Of a stretch of DNA of 7,015 bases, positions 1-6,532 are shown one piece after another. How positions within the stretch are numbered: position 1 is the stretch's first letter; each line of letters starts with the position of its first letter. The stretch covers positions 1 through 7,015 of the forward strand of contig PLXD01000474.1 of the NCBI GenBank assembly GCA_003151295.1, given 5' to 3'. Made by a program: the position numbers and the translations under genes. The stretch comes from Chitinophagaceae bacterium. GTDB lineage: Bacteria; Bacteroidota; Bacteroidia; Chitinophagales; Chitinophagaceae. Below the pieces are notes generated by a model. It saw nothing but the letters and a program-made list of their open reading frames with translations, did not search any database and was not told where the DNA came from.

Positions 1-484
1 AGATCACGACCCCTTTGCCGGCTGCAAGCCCGTCAGCCTTCAGGACGATAGGCAGGGAATGTTGTTGTAAATAGACGACCCCTTCCGCATAATTGCCGGC
101 ATTGAACTCACGATAAGCCGCTGTGGGGATCTGATGGCGATCCATAAATTTCTTGGAGAAAGCCTTGCTGCCCTCCAGCAAGGCGCCTTTTGCAGTAGGA
201 CCGATAACGGGAATCTCCCGCAAGACGGTATCGGTAGCGAAAAAGTCGACGATGCCTTTTACCAGGGGCTCCTCCGGACCTACGATCACCATTCCGATCT
301 TTTCTTTCAGACAGAATTTTTTGAGCCCGTCGAAATCCGTGGAGGAGAGGTCTACATTGATACCGCATTGCGCAGTGCCTGCATTACCGGGGGCAATAAA
401 GAGTCCGGAGCAAAGAGGACTCTGAATAAGTTTCCATGCCAGAGCATGTTCTCTGCCACCTGAGCCTAACAATAAAATATTCAT
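1..484 (-). CDS. purD: Phosphoribosylamine--glycine ligase (GAR synthetase), N-terminal part, cut by window edge
   Basis: Encodes the enzyme that joins glycine to 5-phosphoribosylamine with ATP, the second step of cytosolic purine synthesis. The first 161 codons are visible and the frame is open to the window edge; the family is usually about 420-430 residues, so roughly the last 60% is missing. Seen in the sequence: a start MNILLLGSGGREHALAWKL, which is the family N-terminal nucleotide-like fold; PGNAGT at residues 32-37; VGPEEPL at 68-74; GPTAKGALLEGSKAFSK at 96-112; and the beginning of the ATP-grasp domain, KADGLAAGKGVV at 149-160. The ATG at 484-482 is chosen because the glycine-rich motif begins five residues later, as is usual. 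There is no clear Shine-Dalgarno sequence, which is common in Bacteroidota. It is divergent from the peptide transporter across a 286-bp spacer. Identity is essentially certain. Confidence 0.96.
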   Translation of the reverse strand, partial: MNILLLGSGGREHALAWKLIQSPLCSGLFIAPGNAGTAQCGINVDLSSTDFDGLKKFCLKEKIGMVIVGPEEPLVKGIVDFFATDTVLREIPVIGPTAKGALLEGSKAFSKKFMDRHQIPTAAYREFNAGNYAEGVVYLQQHSLPIVLKADGLAAGKGVVI

Positions 485-584
485 CAGTAAAAATTTTGTC
501 TCCCTAATCAGTAAGTTGGCAATATAGAATAACCTTCTCGTCCTGCCGCCAGGCGTTTTTGTCATTCCGGACAATAATAGCACC

Positions 585-685
585 CGGCCCTGAACGATTT
601 TTTCCGATCGATCGATTCCAGGCCCGAAATTCGAAATTCAGGAGCATATTCGGAAAAGAATTTTGAAAATGTAAATACAGGGCCG
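585..685. repeat. Nested inverted repeats in the purD/transporter divergent spacer
   Basis: Two perfect 8-bp inverted repeats are nested. The outer arms are CGGCCCTG (585-592) and CAGGGCCG (678-685). The inner arms are TTTTCCGA (600-607) and TCGGAAAA (650-657). The enclosed core holds a CGATCGATCG palindrome (605-614) that overlaps the inner left arm, and a 7-bp direct repeat GAAATTC (626-632 and 633-639). The arrangement could be a long stem-loop in a leader RNA or binding sites for a regulator between the two divergent genes. The arms are short and the unpaired parts unequal, so it may be chance. The rest of the spacer (485-584 and 686-770) shows nothing I can name. Confidence 0.35.
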
Positions 686-770
686 TGCTTTTTGTATTGG
701 GTTTATCTGTATTTTACGTTATTGATGTTTTCCAAAATGGTATTTACCCATCCTAAAACCAACTAATAAA

Positions 771-2435
771 ATGAATCAGCCAATCCCACAAACGAGGCAC
801 CCTCGTGGTCTGATGGTACTTTTCTTTACGGAAATGTGGGAGCGATTCGGCTATTACCTGATGGTAGGCATTCTGTTTTTGTATCTGCATGATACGCTGA
901 GTAATGGGGGAAGGGGCATGGACACCAGTCTTGCCGCGGATATAGTTGGGACTTATGTTGCCCTTGTCTATCTCACACCTTTTATCGGCGGTTTGCTTGC
1001 AGACAGGTTCATCGGTTACCGGAGGGCGATTTTCATCGGCGGATGCCTGATGGCGCTGGGCTATTTTTTACTGGCTATCCCCCGAAGCGGCTCCCTCTTA
1101 TATGCGGCCCTCGCCTGTATCATTATCGGAAATGGTTTTTTCAAGCCCAATATCAGCACCCTGCTGGGGAACATGTATAATACGCAAGCGCTGAAACCCA
1201 AAAAAGATACAGCTTATAACATCTTTTACATGGGCATCAATATCGGCGCTTTTATATGCAATTTCGTGGCTGCCTACCTGCGCAATAACTATAGCTGGGG
1301 ATATGCGTTTGCGGCTGCGGGATTCGGGATGGTCCTAGGTATGATCTGGTTTGCCCTGGGCCAGCAACATGTTAAAAAAGTCGATGTGATCAAACCCATG
1401 CAAAAAGAGGACATGCCAATTTCCAAGATCGTTTTATATGTTTTCGTCCCGGCGATCATCGCCGGAGCCATCGGCTGGTTTATTCCCGGTAACCTGATCG
1501 GTTCCGACTCAAACGATGCATTCGTATTCGCCTGCATCCCTATCATCATCTTCTATTTCAGCATCTGGTATCGTTCGAACCCCTCCGATAAAAGAAGGGT
1601 AGGAACCCTGCTGACCCTTTTCGGCGTAGCCATTATTTTCTGGAATATATACAACCAGAATGCTACGTCCCTGACCATCTGGGCGGAGAGTTACACCAAC
1701 CGTGAAACACCCAAAGCTGCGGAATCACTCTTAAAGCCTTTCGGATTCATGGAGACCGTCAATACGGCAGACAAGGATGTTCCGATACTGGATGAACATT
1801 TTAAGGCCCGAACGGATGCCGGAGGTAAAGTGCTGACGCATATGGGCACAGCCCCTTATCTGCAGAACCTGCCCAGAGACCAATGGCCGGCCAAAGGTCA
1901 GGATATGAAACTGTTATCGACAGAGATCTATCAATCCATCAATCCGTTCTGGATCATTGTGCTGACCCCGGTGATCGTAGGATTGTTCGGCTGGTTGCGG
2001 GCCAGGGGCAGGGAGCCTTCTACGCCGAGCAAATTTGCCTGGGGCACTATTATTGCCGGCCTCTCTTCGCTGATCATGGTCGGAGCCTGCCTCGCGATCA
2101 ATGTATACCAGCAAAAAGCCTCTTCCTGGTGGCTATTCTCCAGTTACGGCGTATTTACCATCAGCGAGTTGTTCATGAGCCAGGTGGGTCTTTCACTCGT
2201 ATCCAAAGTAGCCCCCCGAAGACTAACGGCACTGATGATGGGAGGATGGTTACTGACAACTTCGCTGGGCGGCAAGATCGCAGGCATAATGGCTGGTTTT
2301 TGGGACCGCTTCGACAATAAGGCCGTATTTTTCGGGATCAGCGCCTTTGCAGCTATCATTGCAGGACTGGCCTTGTTCCCCTTGACAAAAAGATTGAATA
2401 AGGTTGTGGTGGAGGCCACGGCTTCCGACGATTAG
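771..2435 (+). CDS. Proton-dependent oligopeptide transporter (POT/PTR2 family, MFS)
   Basis: An inner-membrane symporter of 554 residues that by family brings in di- and tripeptides with protons. Family marks seen: the ExxER motif on helix 1 (E21, E24, R25, in EMWERFGYY); GNGFFKPNIS (120-129) with the conserved helix-4 lysine K125; the PTR2 signature FYMGINIG (152-159); QSINPFWII (388-396) opening helix 8; and helix-10 SELFMSQVGLS (465-475) with E466. About 14 hydrophobic segments are visible, including the two extra bacterial helices near 218-238 and 250-266. A hydrophilic stretch of about 80 residues (306-386) sits between helices 7 and 8, where compact family members have a much shorter loop; this explains the extra length. 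The helix-7 position usually held by Glu is Asn295. The ATG start leaves a normal short N terminus before helix 1. The gene ends 22 bp from the convergent apaG stop. Substrate range cannot be read from sequence. Confidence 0.93.
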   Translation: MNQPIPQTRHPRGLMVLFFTEMWERFGYYLMVGILFLYLHDTLSNGGRGMDTSLAADIVGTYVALVYLTPFIGGLLADRFIGYRRAIFIGGCLMALGYFLLAIPRSGSLLYAALACIIIGNGFFKPNISTLLGNMYNTQALKPKKDTAYNIFYMGINIGAFICNFVAAYLRNNYSWGYAFAAAGFGMVLGMIWFALGQQHVKKVDVIKPMQKEDMPISKIVLYVFVPAIIAGAIGWFIPGNLIGSDSNDAFVFACIPIIIFYFSIWYRSNPSDKRRVGTLLTLFGVAIIFWNIYNQNATSLTIWAESYTNRETPKAAESLLKPFGFMETVNTADKDVPILDEHFKARTDAGGKVLTHMGTAPYLQNLPRDQWPAKGQDMKLLSTEIYQSINPFWIIVLTPVIVGLFGWLRARGREPSTPSKFAWGTIIAGLSSLIMVGACLAINVYQQKASSWWLFSSYGVFTISELFMSQVGLSLVSKVAPRRLTALMMGGWLLTTSLGGKIAGIMAGFWDRFDNKAVFFGISAFAAIIAGLALFPLTKRLNKVVVEATASDD

Positions 2436-2457
2436 CGGATAGATAGGATTGACCACA

Positions 2458-2844
2458 TTAATTCATCTTGAAAGGGACGACCATTTCAAAGGTCGGGATA
2501 TTGACCTCGAAGTTGGTCTTATTGTTGAGGTTTTCCATGGTATAAGTGCCGTACATCTTCCCCATCTCGGTACGGAGATTACAGCCGCTGACGTATTGAT
2601 ACCTTTCACCGGGATTCAACGTGGGTTGAATACCTACTACCCCTTCCCCCTCTACTTCCCGGTAACCCCCGTTGCTGTCGAAAATATGCCAGTGCCGGCG
2701 ATGGAGCTTGACGGGATGGTTATTGTGGTTCTCGATGGTGATCTTGTAGGCGAACATATATTCACTGGAAAGCGGGTTGGAATAATCCGGTTGATAAAAT
2801 GTTTCCACACTTACCTCCACGCCTTCTGAGATCTTGTTCGCCAT
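2458..2844 (-). CDS. apaG: ApaG domain protein
   Basis: A 128-residue cytosolic protein that is a single ApaG domain (DUF525, fibronectin-III-like beta fold). Conserved features: YKITIEN (33-39), the block LHRRHWHIFDSNG (47-59), then VEGEGVVGIQPTLNPGE (64-80), YVSGC (84-88) and GKMYGTYTM (95-103). These match the family along its whole length, and the size is standard. Bacterial members are often labelled Co2+/Mg2+ efflux protein from old enterobacterial genetics, but the biochemical role is not settled. I chose the ATG at 2844-2842; a TTG lies one codon upstream and would only add one residue. There is no apaH or ksgA neighbour here, unlike the enterobacterial operon. It is divergent from icd across 172 bp and convergent with the transporter gene, so it is probably transcribed alone. 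Confidence 0.93.
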   Translation of the reverse strand: MANKISEGVEVSVETFYQPDYSNPLSSEYMFAYKITIENHNNHPVKLHRRHWHIFDSNGGYREVEGEGVVGIQPTLNPGERYQYVSGCNLRTEMGKMYGTYTMENLNNKTNFEVNIPTFEMVVPFKMN

Positions 2845-2930
2845 CAAAACAAATTTTTCTAAAATTAATCAAAAACCAAACCTCTTAAAAGTATTGTTTG
2901 CAATTTAACAGCTCTCTGCCCTTTCTATCC

Positions 2931-2938
2931 TAATTTTG
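2931..2938 (+). promoter_or_regulatory. Possible -7 promoter element for icd
   Basis: TAATTTTG matches the Bacteroidota -7 consensus TAnnTTTG exactly. It would place the transcript start near 2945 and leave a leader of about 70 bases before the icd ATG. The nearest upstream TTTG (2897-2900) is 30 bases away, further than the usual 17-23, so only half the promoter is supported. Confidence 0.35.
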
Positions 2939-3016
2939 CACCAAATTTTCGATTCCCGTCGGAAAAATGTACAAGGTAGCGTGAAATAAGTTTTTCATAG
3001 AATAAATTTTTACAAT

Positions 3017-4468
3017 ATGAAGGTAGCAGTCGCCAAAGGAGATGGCATCGGTCCCGAGATCATGGATGCCGTACTTAGCATTTTCGATGCAAAAAAGGTC
3101 GATTTAACCTATGAATTTGTGGACATGGGTAAATGGGTTTTTGACAAAGGTTTTTCCAATGGGATGACACCGGAAGCCAAGCATTCGATCGAAGAGTTGG
3201 GTATCCTGTTCAAAGGCCCGATGGAGACCCCCAAAGGGAAGGGGGTAAAAAGCATCAATGTGACGGCCCGCAAGACCTGGAACACTTATGCCAATAAGCG
3301 GGTATTCCAGACGTTACATGGGGTAGATACCGTATTTTCAAAAGCAGGCATTCTGATAGATATTACGATCGTCCGTGAGAATATTGAAGATACCTATGGC
3401 GGCATCGAACACATGCTGACGCAGGACGTAGCGCTCAGCCGGCGTTTTATCACACGCCCCGGAAGCGAACAACTGATCCGGTATGCTTTTGAGATGGCGA
3501 AGAAGAAAGGGACCCGGCGGATCACCTGCGGCCACAAGGCAAATATTATGAAGCTCACCGATGGCCTGTTCCTGGAATGTTTCCAGGAGATCGCCAAAGA
3601 ATATCCCGAACTCAAATCGGACGATATCATCGTGGACGACCTGGCCATGCAACTGGTCGTGCGGCCGCAAGAGTTCGACGTGGTGGTACTGACCAACCTG
3701 CAGGGAGATATCATTTCGGATCTCTGTGCGGGTCTGGTAGGAGGACTTGGATTTGCACCATCCGCCAATATCGGCGATCATATTGCCATTTTTGAGGCGG
3801 TGCATGGTACGGCTCCGAACATCGCCGGCAAGAATATAGCCAACCCCACGGCTTTATTGCTGAGTGGAATCGCCATGCTCCGGCACCTGGGCCTGATGGA
3901 GAATGCCGCCATTATTGAAAACGCCCTGCTATACACCCTGGAACAGGGTGTTCATACAGGGGATTTCGGGGATAAGGCCATTCCCGCAAAGAACACCACG
4001 CAGTTCGCCGAAGCGATCATCGCCAATTTCGGCAAGATACCGCAGCAGGGCGCAAAGCCACAGTTGCCTAATATGCCGGCCACCCAGACATCCTTCAAGC
4101 TGGATCACAACGAGATGATGGTATCGGATGATATGCAAAAGGAATTCATTATCGGGGTGGACCTGTTCATTGAAAGTTCCGGGCAGCCTGAGTATATCGC
4201 CAAAAAATGCCAGCGCCACGGAGGCGTTAAATTCAAGCTCGTCAGTATCAGTAACCGCGGGACCCAGGTATGGCCAACGGGGTCGGTCTATACCAACCTC
4301 GTGAACCAGTACAACGTACGTTTCGAAAGCATCGACGACTCACCCCTCAACCAGCAGGACGTGCTGGGTCTCTATGTGAGCCTGAGCGGGGATTTCAAGA
4401 TATGTTCTTCGGAATTGCTGAACAGTTGGGGAAATAAGAAAGCGTATTCGCTGGCGCAGGGACAGTAA
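3017..4468 (+). CDS. icd: Isocitrate dehydrogenase, Thermus-type with C-terminal extension
   Basis: Decarboxylates isocitrate to 2-oxoglutarate in the TCA cycle, reducing NAD(P). 483 residues. The catalytic part (about 1-340) belongs to the isocitrate/isopropylmalate dehydrogenase family: GDGIGPEI (8-15); the substrate block S79, N81, R85, R95; R120 and Y127 in RENIEDTYGGIEH; K174 in GHKANIMKLTDG; and metal-binding D207, D231, D235, the last two in NLQGDIISD. By alignment from memory with the E. coli enzyme, all substrate and metal residues are kept. After a Gln/Pro-rich linker (about 340-360) comes a domain of about 120 residues with GVDLFIE (380-386) and ISNRGTQVWPTG (411-422), recognised from the Thermus thermophilus enzyme and its relatives. 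The coenzyme loop reads HGTAPNIAG (263-271), neither the NADP form (KY) nor the NAD form (DI), so coenzyme choice is open. The stop is a tandem TAATAA. No Shine-Dalgarno is seen; the leader is AT-rich. Confidence 0.95.
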   Translation: MKVAVAKGDGIGPEIMDAVLSIFDAKKVDLTYEFVDMGKWVFDKGFSNGMTPEAKHSIEELGILFKGPMETPKGKGVKSINVTARKTWNTYANKRVFQTLHGVDTVFSKAGILIDITIVRENIEDTYGGIEHMLTQDVALSRRFITRPGSEQLIRYAFEMAKKKGTRRITCGHKANIMKLTDGLFLECFQEIAKEYPELKSDDIIVDDLAMQLVVRPQEFDVVVLTNLQGDIISDLCAGLVGGLGFAPSANIGDHIAIFEAVHGTAPNIAGKNIANPTALLLSGIAMLRHLGLMENAAIIENALLYTLEQGVHTGDFGDKAIPAKNTTQFAEAIIANFGKIPQQGAKPQLPNMPATQTSFKLDHNEMMVSDDMQKEFIIGVDLFIESSGQPEYIAKKCQRHGGVKFKLVSISNRGTQVWPTGSVYTNLVNQYNVRFESIDDSPLNQQDVLGLYVSLSGDFKICSSELLNSWGNKKAYSLAQGQ

Positions 4469-4505
4469 TAATTATTTAAATGATTGCCGAACTTTAGTAA
4501 TAGCC

Positions 4506-4547
4506 GCCGATAGCTAATAGCTATCAACTGTAAACTAACAGCTACAA
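4506..4547. repeat. Degenerate 7-bp tandem repeat, six copies, between convergent genes
   Basis: Six consecutive heptamers fit the pattern RCTRWYA with some drift: GCCGATA, GCTAATA, GCTATCA, ACTGTAA, ACTAACA, GCTACAA. The second base is C and the seventh is A in all six. Copies one to three also create a perfect palindrome, GATAGCTA-A-TAGCTATC (4509-4525). The repeat lies in the 165-bp spacer downstream of both icd and the methyltransferase gene, where a terminator would be expected. No GC-rich hairpin with a T run is visible in that spacer. Function is unknown. Confidence 0.6.
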
Positions 4548-4633
4548 GCGAAATATTATGTCCCCCAAGCGGCGCGCTGTCCTATTATTTGAATGAGCCG
4601 GAGGAGGAAAAGCCTGCGTAAAAAGCCAAGCTA

Positions 4634-5314
4634 TTATTTCGTAATGATGGCAGATCCGCCAAAATCAGGAATAGGAACAAATCCGATCCGTTGTTCAGCA
4701 CAGAAATCCTCCACGGCTTTCCTGGCCCCTTTGTAGTTGTCATTGTTGAAATCATGTATGAAGATATGTCCGCCTTTCGCCAACTTAGGATAGAAAAATT
4801 GAAGTCCGCTGTATATGGGCTCATACAAATCGGCGTCAAGGCTCACAAAAACAAATGTATCGGTGATCTTTTTTGCGGATTCAGGAAAGAAGCCCTTAAC
4901 AGGGATACATTTTTCCGGGAAGGGCATCTGCTGTAAGACGGATTCAACGGAGGTATTGGAAAAATCCTGCGACCCCGCAGAAAAATTCTGTTCTTTTTCA
5001 CTTGCGATATCCCGGTTGTCAAATCCTTCAAAGGTGTCAAAAAGATATAATGATCTATCCGGAAAATATTTATTGATATATCTTGCAAATTTCCCTTTAT
5101 AAACGCCAAGTTCCGCAGCATTTCCCTTCAGATTGTTTTTATTGATCTCGTAGCTTATCAACTCCAGCGTCGAAAGACGTATGTAATCAAAATAATTTGT
5201 ATCGATTGCCCTCTTACGATGCAGGTATTCCAACGATCCGGCAATAAAAGTATGCTTGTTTTGCAGCGCTTTGCCCAGTAAAAAATTAGCTCCTTTAGCA
5301 AAAAACTTAATCAT
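4634..5314 (-). CDS. TylF/MycF-like SAM-dependent O-methyltransferase
   Basis: A 226-residue class I methyltransferase of the TylF/MycF/NovP family, whose known members methylate sugar hydroxyls of macrolides and related glycosides. Seen: the SAM-binding loop AELGVYKGKFA (67-77); FDTFEGF (92-98); the metal/catalytic stretch VSLDADLYEP (157-166); GGHIFIHDFNN (181-191) followed by YKGARKAVEDF (194-204); and the family C-terminal PDFGGSAII (216-224). The helical N terminus (1-60) is typical of the lid region. In the characterised enzymes a pair of Asp residues helps bind Mg2+; here the equivalent pair is His187-Asp188. There is no signal peptide, so it acts in the cytosol. No glycosyltransferase or polysaccharide gene lies beside it in the window, so the substrate is unknown; a surface-glycan sugar is my guess. 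ATG start; the gene appears more AT-rich than icd. Confidence 0.88.
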   Translation of the reverse strand: MIKFFAKGANFLLGKALQNKHTFIAGSLEYLHRKRAIDTNYFDYIRLSTLELISYEINKNNLKGNAAELGVYKGKFARYINKYFPDRSLYLFDTFEGFDNRDIASEKEQNFSAGSQDFSNTSVESVLQQMPFPEKCIPVKGFFPESAKKITDTFVFVSLDADLYEPIYSGLQFFYPKLAKGGHIFIHDFNNDNYKGARKAVEDFCAEQRIGFVPIPDFGGSAIITK

Positions 5315-5329
5315 AACTGCAAGTTATTG

Positions 5330-5337
5330 CAAATTTA
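5330..5337 (-). promoter_or_regulatory. Possible -7 promoter element for the methyltransferase gene
   Basis: On the minus strand TAAATTTG matches the Bacteroidota -7 consensus TAnnTTTG exactly, 15 bases before the ATG. A CTG lies 22 bases upstream where TTG would be expected. The implied leader is under ten bases, which is short, so this is tentative. Confidence 0.3.
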
Positions 5338-5398
5338 TCTGATTTGGCGATTCGGGATTCAGTACCTGAACTGAAGATTATCTAAATAGTCGTTTAAT

Positions 5399-5430
5399 AA
5401 AGAAACCGAACTTTTCGGTTCGGTTTCTTT
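5399..5430 (-). terminator. Strong intrinsic terminator, perfect 13-bp stem
   Basis: AAAGAAACCGAAC (5399-5411) and its exact complement GTTCGGTTTCTTT (5418-5430) flank a 6-base loop. On the minus strand the stem runs into TTTCTTTATT, giving a rho-independent terminator 30 bases past the stop of the LamG lipoprotein gene. Symmetric A/T flanks mean it could also work in the plus direction, though no plus-strand gene needs it here. It also separates the lipoprotein gene from the methyltransferase gene downstream. Confidence 0.85.
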
Positions 5431-5460
5431 ACAAATTTTAATGTAAGAATGAAAATAATA

Positions 5461-6360
5461 TTATTCTTGTAACAAATTCAGTTGAGCCACTGCTTTGGCG
5501 CAAAAAGCCTTCTTATAGATTCTGATCTCGTCGATCACGCCATTGAACCAATAGGGAAAGTTAGGGTCTAAATGTTTTCCTATGGTAAGCGGTTGATTAT
5601 TCGCTGTGAAAGCAATCGTTTTCTGTAATTCATCTTTTAGCACTCCATTTATATACAATCTTGATTTCGTACCATCATAAGTATATACCACATTATACCA
5701 TTGCCCTGTTTGGATCGCGTTCGAATCGGCTAACGCACCAGTAGCCGATCCTAAAGGATTATTGTTACCATATTGCCCCTCAAAATGCTCTCCGTTGGTG
5801 TAGGCTGGTGCATTGCAATCGGTAGTATCCGTAAAGCGCATGCAATAAAAGCCGTCGGCATAATCCGGCCAGCCTTTCCCCAGTATTTGATTTGCATGAC
5901 ACGGCCCTGTAAAGAAACCATTTACTTTGACAATTGCCATGATAGTAATGCTATCGGGATTAAGCGATGCGCTATTGCTCACTTGCATATAACTGGTAGA
6001 ACCATCGAATAAATAGGCGTTATTGGGATTGCCAAAACGATCGGCTGTTTTAGTAGCATTGCTGAAAACAATATTGTTATAATTTCCACTGCTGTCATTC
6101 AAATTTCCACCGTTAAAGTTATAATAGGCGATTAACCCATCATTTAAATTATAGCAGCCAACAGTATCCGTAACGACTACAGTATCCTTAATCGTTACCG
6201 TATCCTTAACGATCATCGTTGTGGTGTCATGTACGGTCGTCTTCTTCGTGCAGGAGCTGAATTGGGAGCTAAACGAAAACAGGAGAAAGAATGATAGGCA
6301 AACGCCAAAAAAAAATGTAAGAATTTCATTAATAGGGGGTTTAGAGGTAAATAAAATCAC
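5461..6360 (-). CDS. LamG-domain (concanavalin A-like) surface lipoprotein; start uncertain
   Basis: A 299-residue predicted lipoprotein. From the only in-frame start, GTG at 6360, the N terminus is a 14-residue lead (with K7 and E12), a hydrophobic core (about 14-30), and a lipobox-like FSSC with Cys37. A low-complexity Thr/Asp/Val linker (42-67, repeated DTV) follows, then one LamG-like jelly-roll domain (about 72-296). Its marks are GLIAYYNFNGGNLNDSSG (75-92), YLFDGSTSYMQV (116-127), GQWYNVVYTYDG (219-230), SRLYINGV (233-240) and the closing FNGVIDEIRIYKKAF (272-286). Such domains bind glycans or proteins outside the cell; the ligand is unknown. An ATG at 6329-6327, one base out of frame, begins a more typical signal peptide, so the 5' end may carry a frameshift at a run of nine T. 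The gene is followed by a strong terminator and is probably monocistronic. Confidence 0.8.
   Translation of the reverse strand: MILFTSKPPINEILTFFFGVCLSFFLLFSFSSQFSSCTKKTTVHDTTTMIVKDTVTIKDTVVVTDTVGCYNLNDGLIAYYNFNGGNLNDSSGNYNNIVFSNATKTADRFGNPNNAYLFDGSTSYMQVSNSASLNPDSITIMAIVKVNGFFTGPCHANQILGKGWPDYADGFYCMRFTDTTDCNAPAYTNGEHFEGQYGNNNPLGSATGALADSNAIQTGQWYNVVYTYDGTKSRLYINGVLKDELQKTIAFTANNQPLTIGKHLDPNFPYWFNGVIDEIRIYKKAFCAKAVAQLNLLQE
6161..6214 (-). repeat. Three 18-bp tandem repeats inside the lipoprotein linker
   Basis: Three adjacent units on the plus strand, ACAGTATCCGTAACGACT, ACAGTATCCTTAATCGTT and ACCGTATCCTTAACGATC, share most positions. They stay in frame and encode hexapeptides of the form (K/T)DTVxx, building the linker between the lipidated cysteine and the LamG domain. 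Unit number could vary between strains without changing the reading frame. Confidence 0.75.
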
Positions 6361-6405
6361 TAATATAACGACAAAGTATATGCTACGTTCAGGGCTTTAA
6401 CGGCA

Positions 6406-6436
6406 CAAAATATCAAAAATTAACGCTCTTTTCAAA
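6406..6436 (-). promoter_or_regulatory. Possible promoter for the LamG lipoprotein gene
   Basis: Minus strand TTTG (6436-6433), 20 bases, then TATTTTG (6412-6406), one T short of the TAnnTTTG -7 consensus. Spacing fits the Bacteroidota pattern. The transcript would start near 6399, upstream of both candidate start codons. The imperfect -7 keeps this tentative. Confidence 0.3.
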
Positions 6437-6532
6437 CTAATAGCATTTATTTTCTGGAAATTTAATCTCAGTAGAAGGAGATGATACGTAGTAATGCCAT
6501 CCGGAAAACATATATAATAAGAGGAAGATTAC

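Noticed and set aside
134..463. Plus-strand open frame of about 109 codons opposite purD
   Set aside because: It lies fully antisense to an unmistakable purD; its translation has no recognisable motif.
542..560. CCTGCCGCCAGGCGTTTTT, terminator-like on the plus strand
   Set aside because: The stem is only 4 bp, and no plus-strand gene ends there; it lies upstream of both divergent genes.
605..614. CGATCGATCG palindrome
   Set aside because: A simple 4-bp tandem (GATC) stretch on its own; kept only as part of the nested inverted repeat.
1883..2320. Plus-strand open frame of about 145 codons inside the transporter gene
   Set aside because: A +1/+2 frame shadow of the POT coding sequence, rich in Arg/Gln/Gly with no domain signal.
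2449..2829. Plus-strand open frame of about 126 codons opposite apaG
   Set aside because: Antisense to apaG, which matches its family along the full length; the plus-strand product resembles nothing known to me.
3338..3805. Minus-strand open frames of about 124-155 codons opposite icd
   Set aside because: Antisense to a well-conserved enzyme with all active-site residues; a shadow caused by codon bias.
4558..4596. Short ATG frame of 12 codons after icd
   Set aside because: Too short, with no ribosome-binding signal or similarity; chance expected in a spacer.
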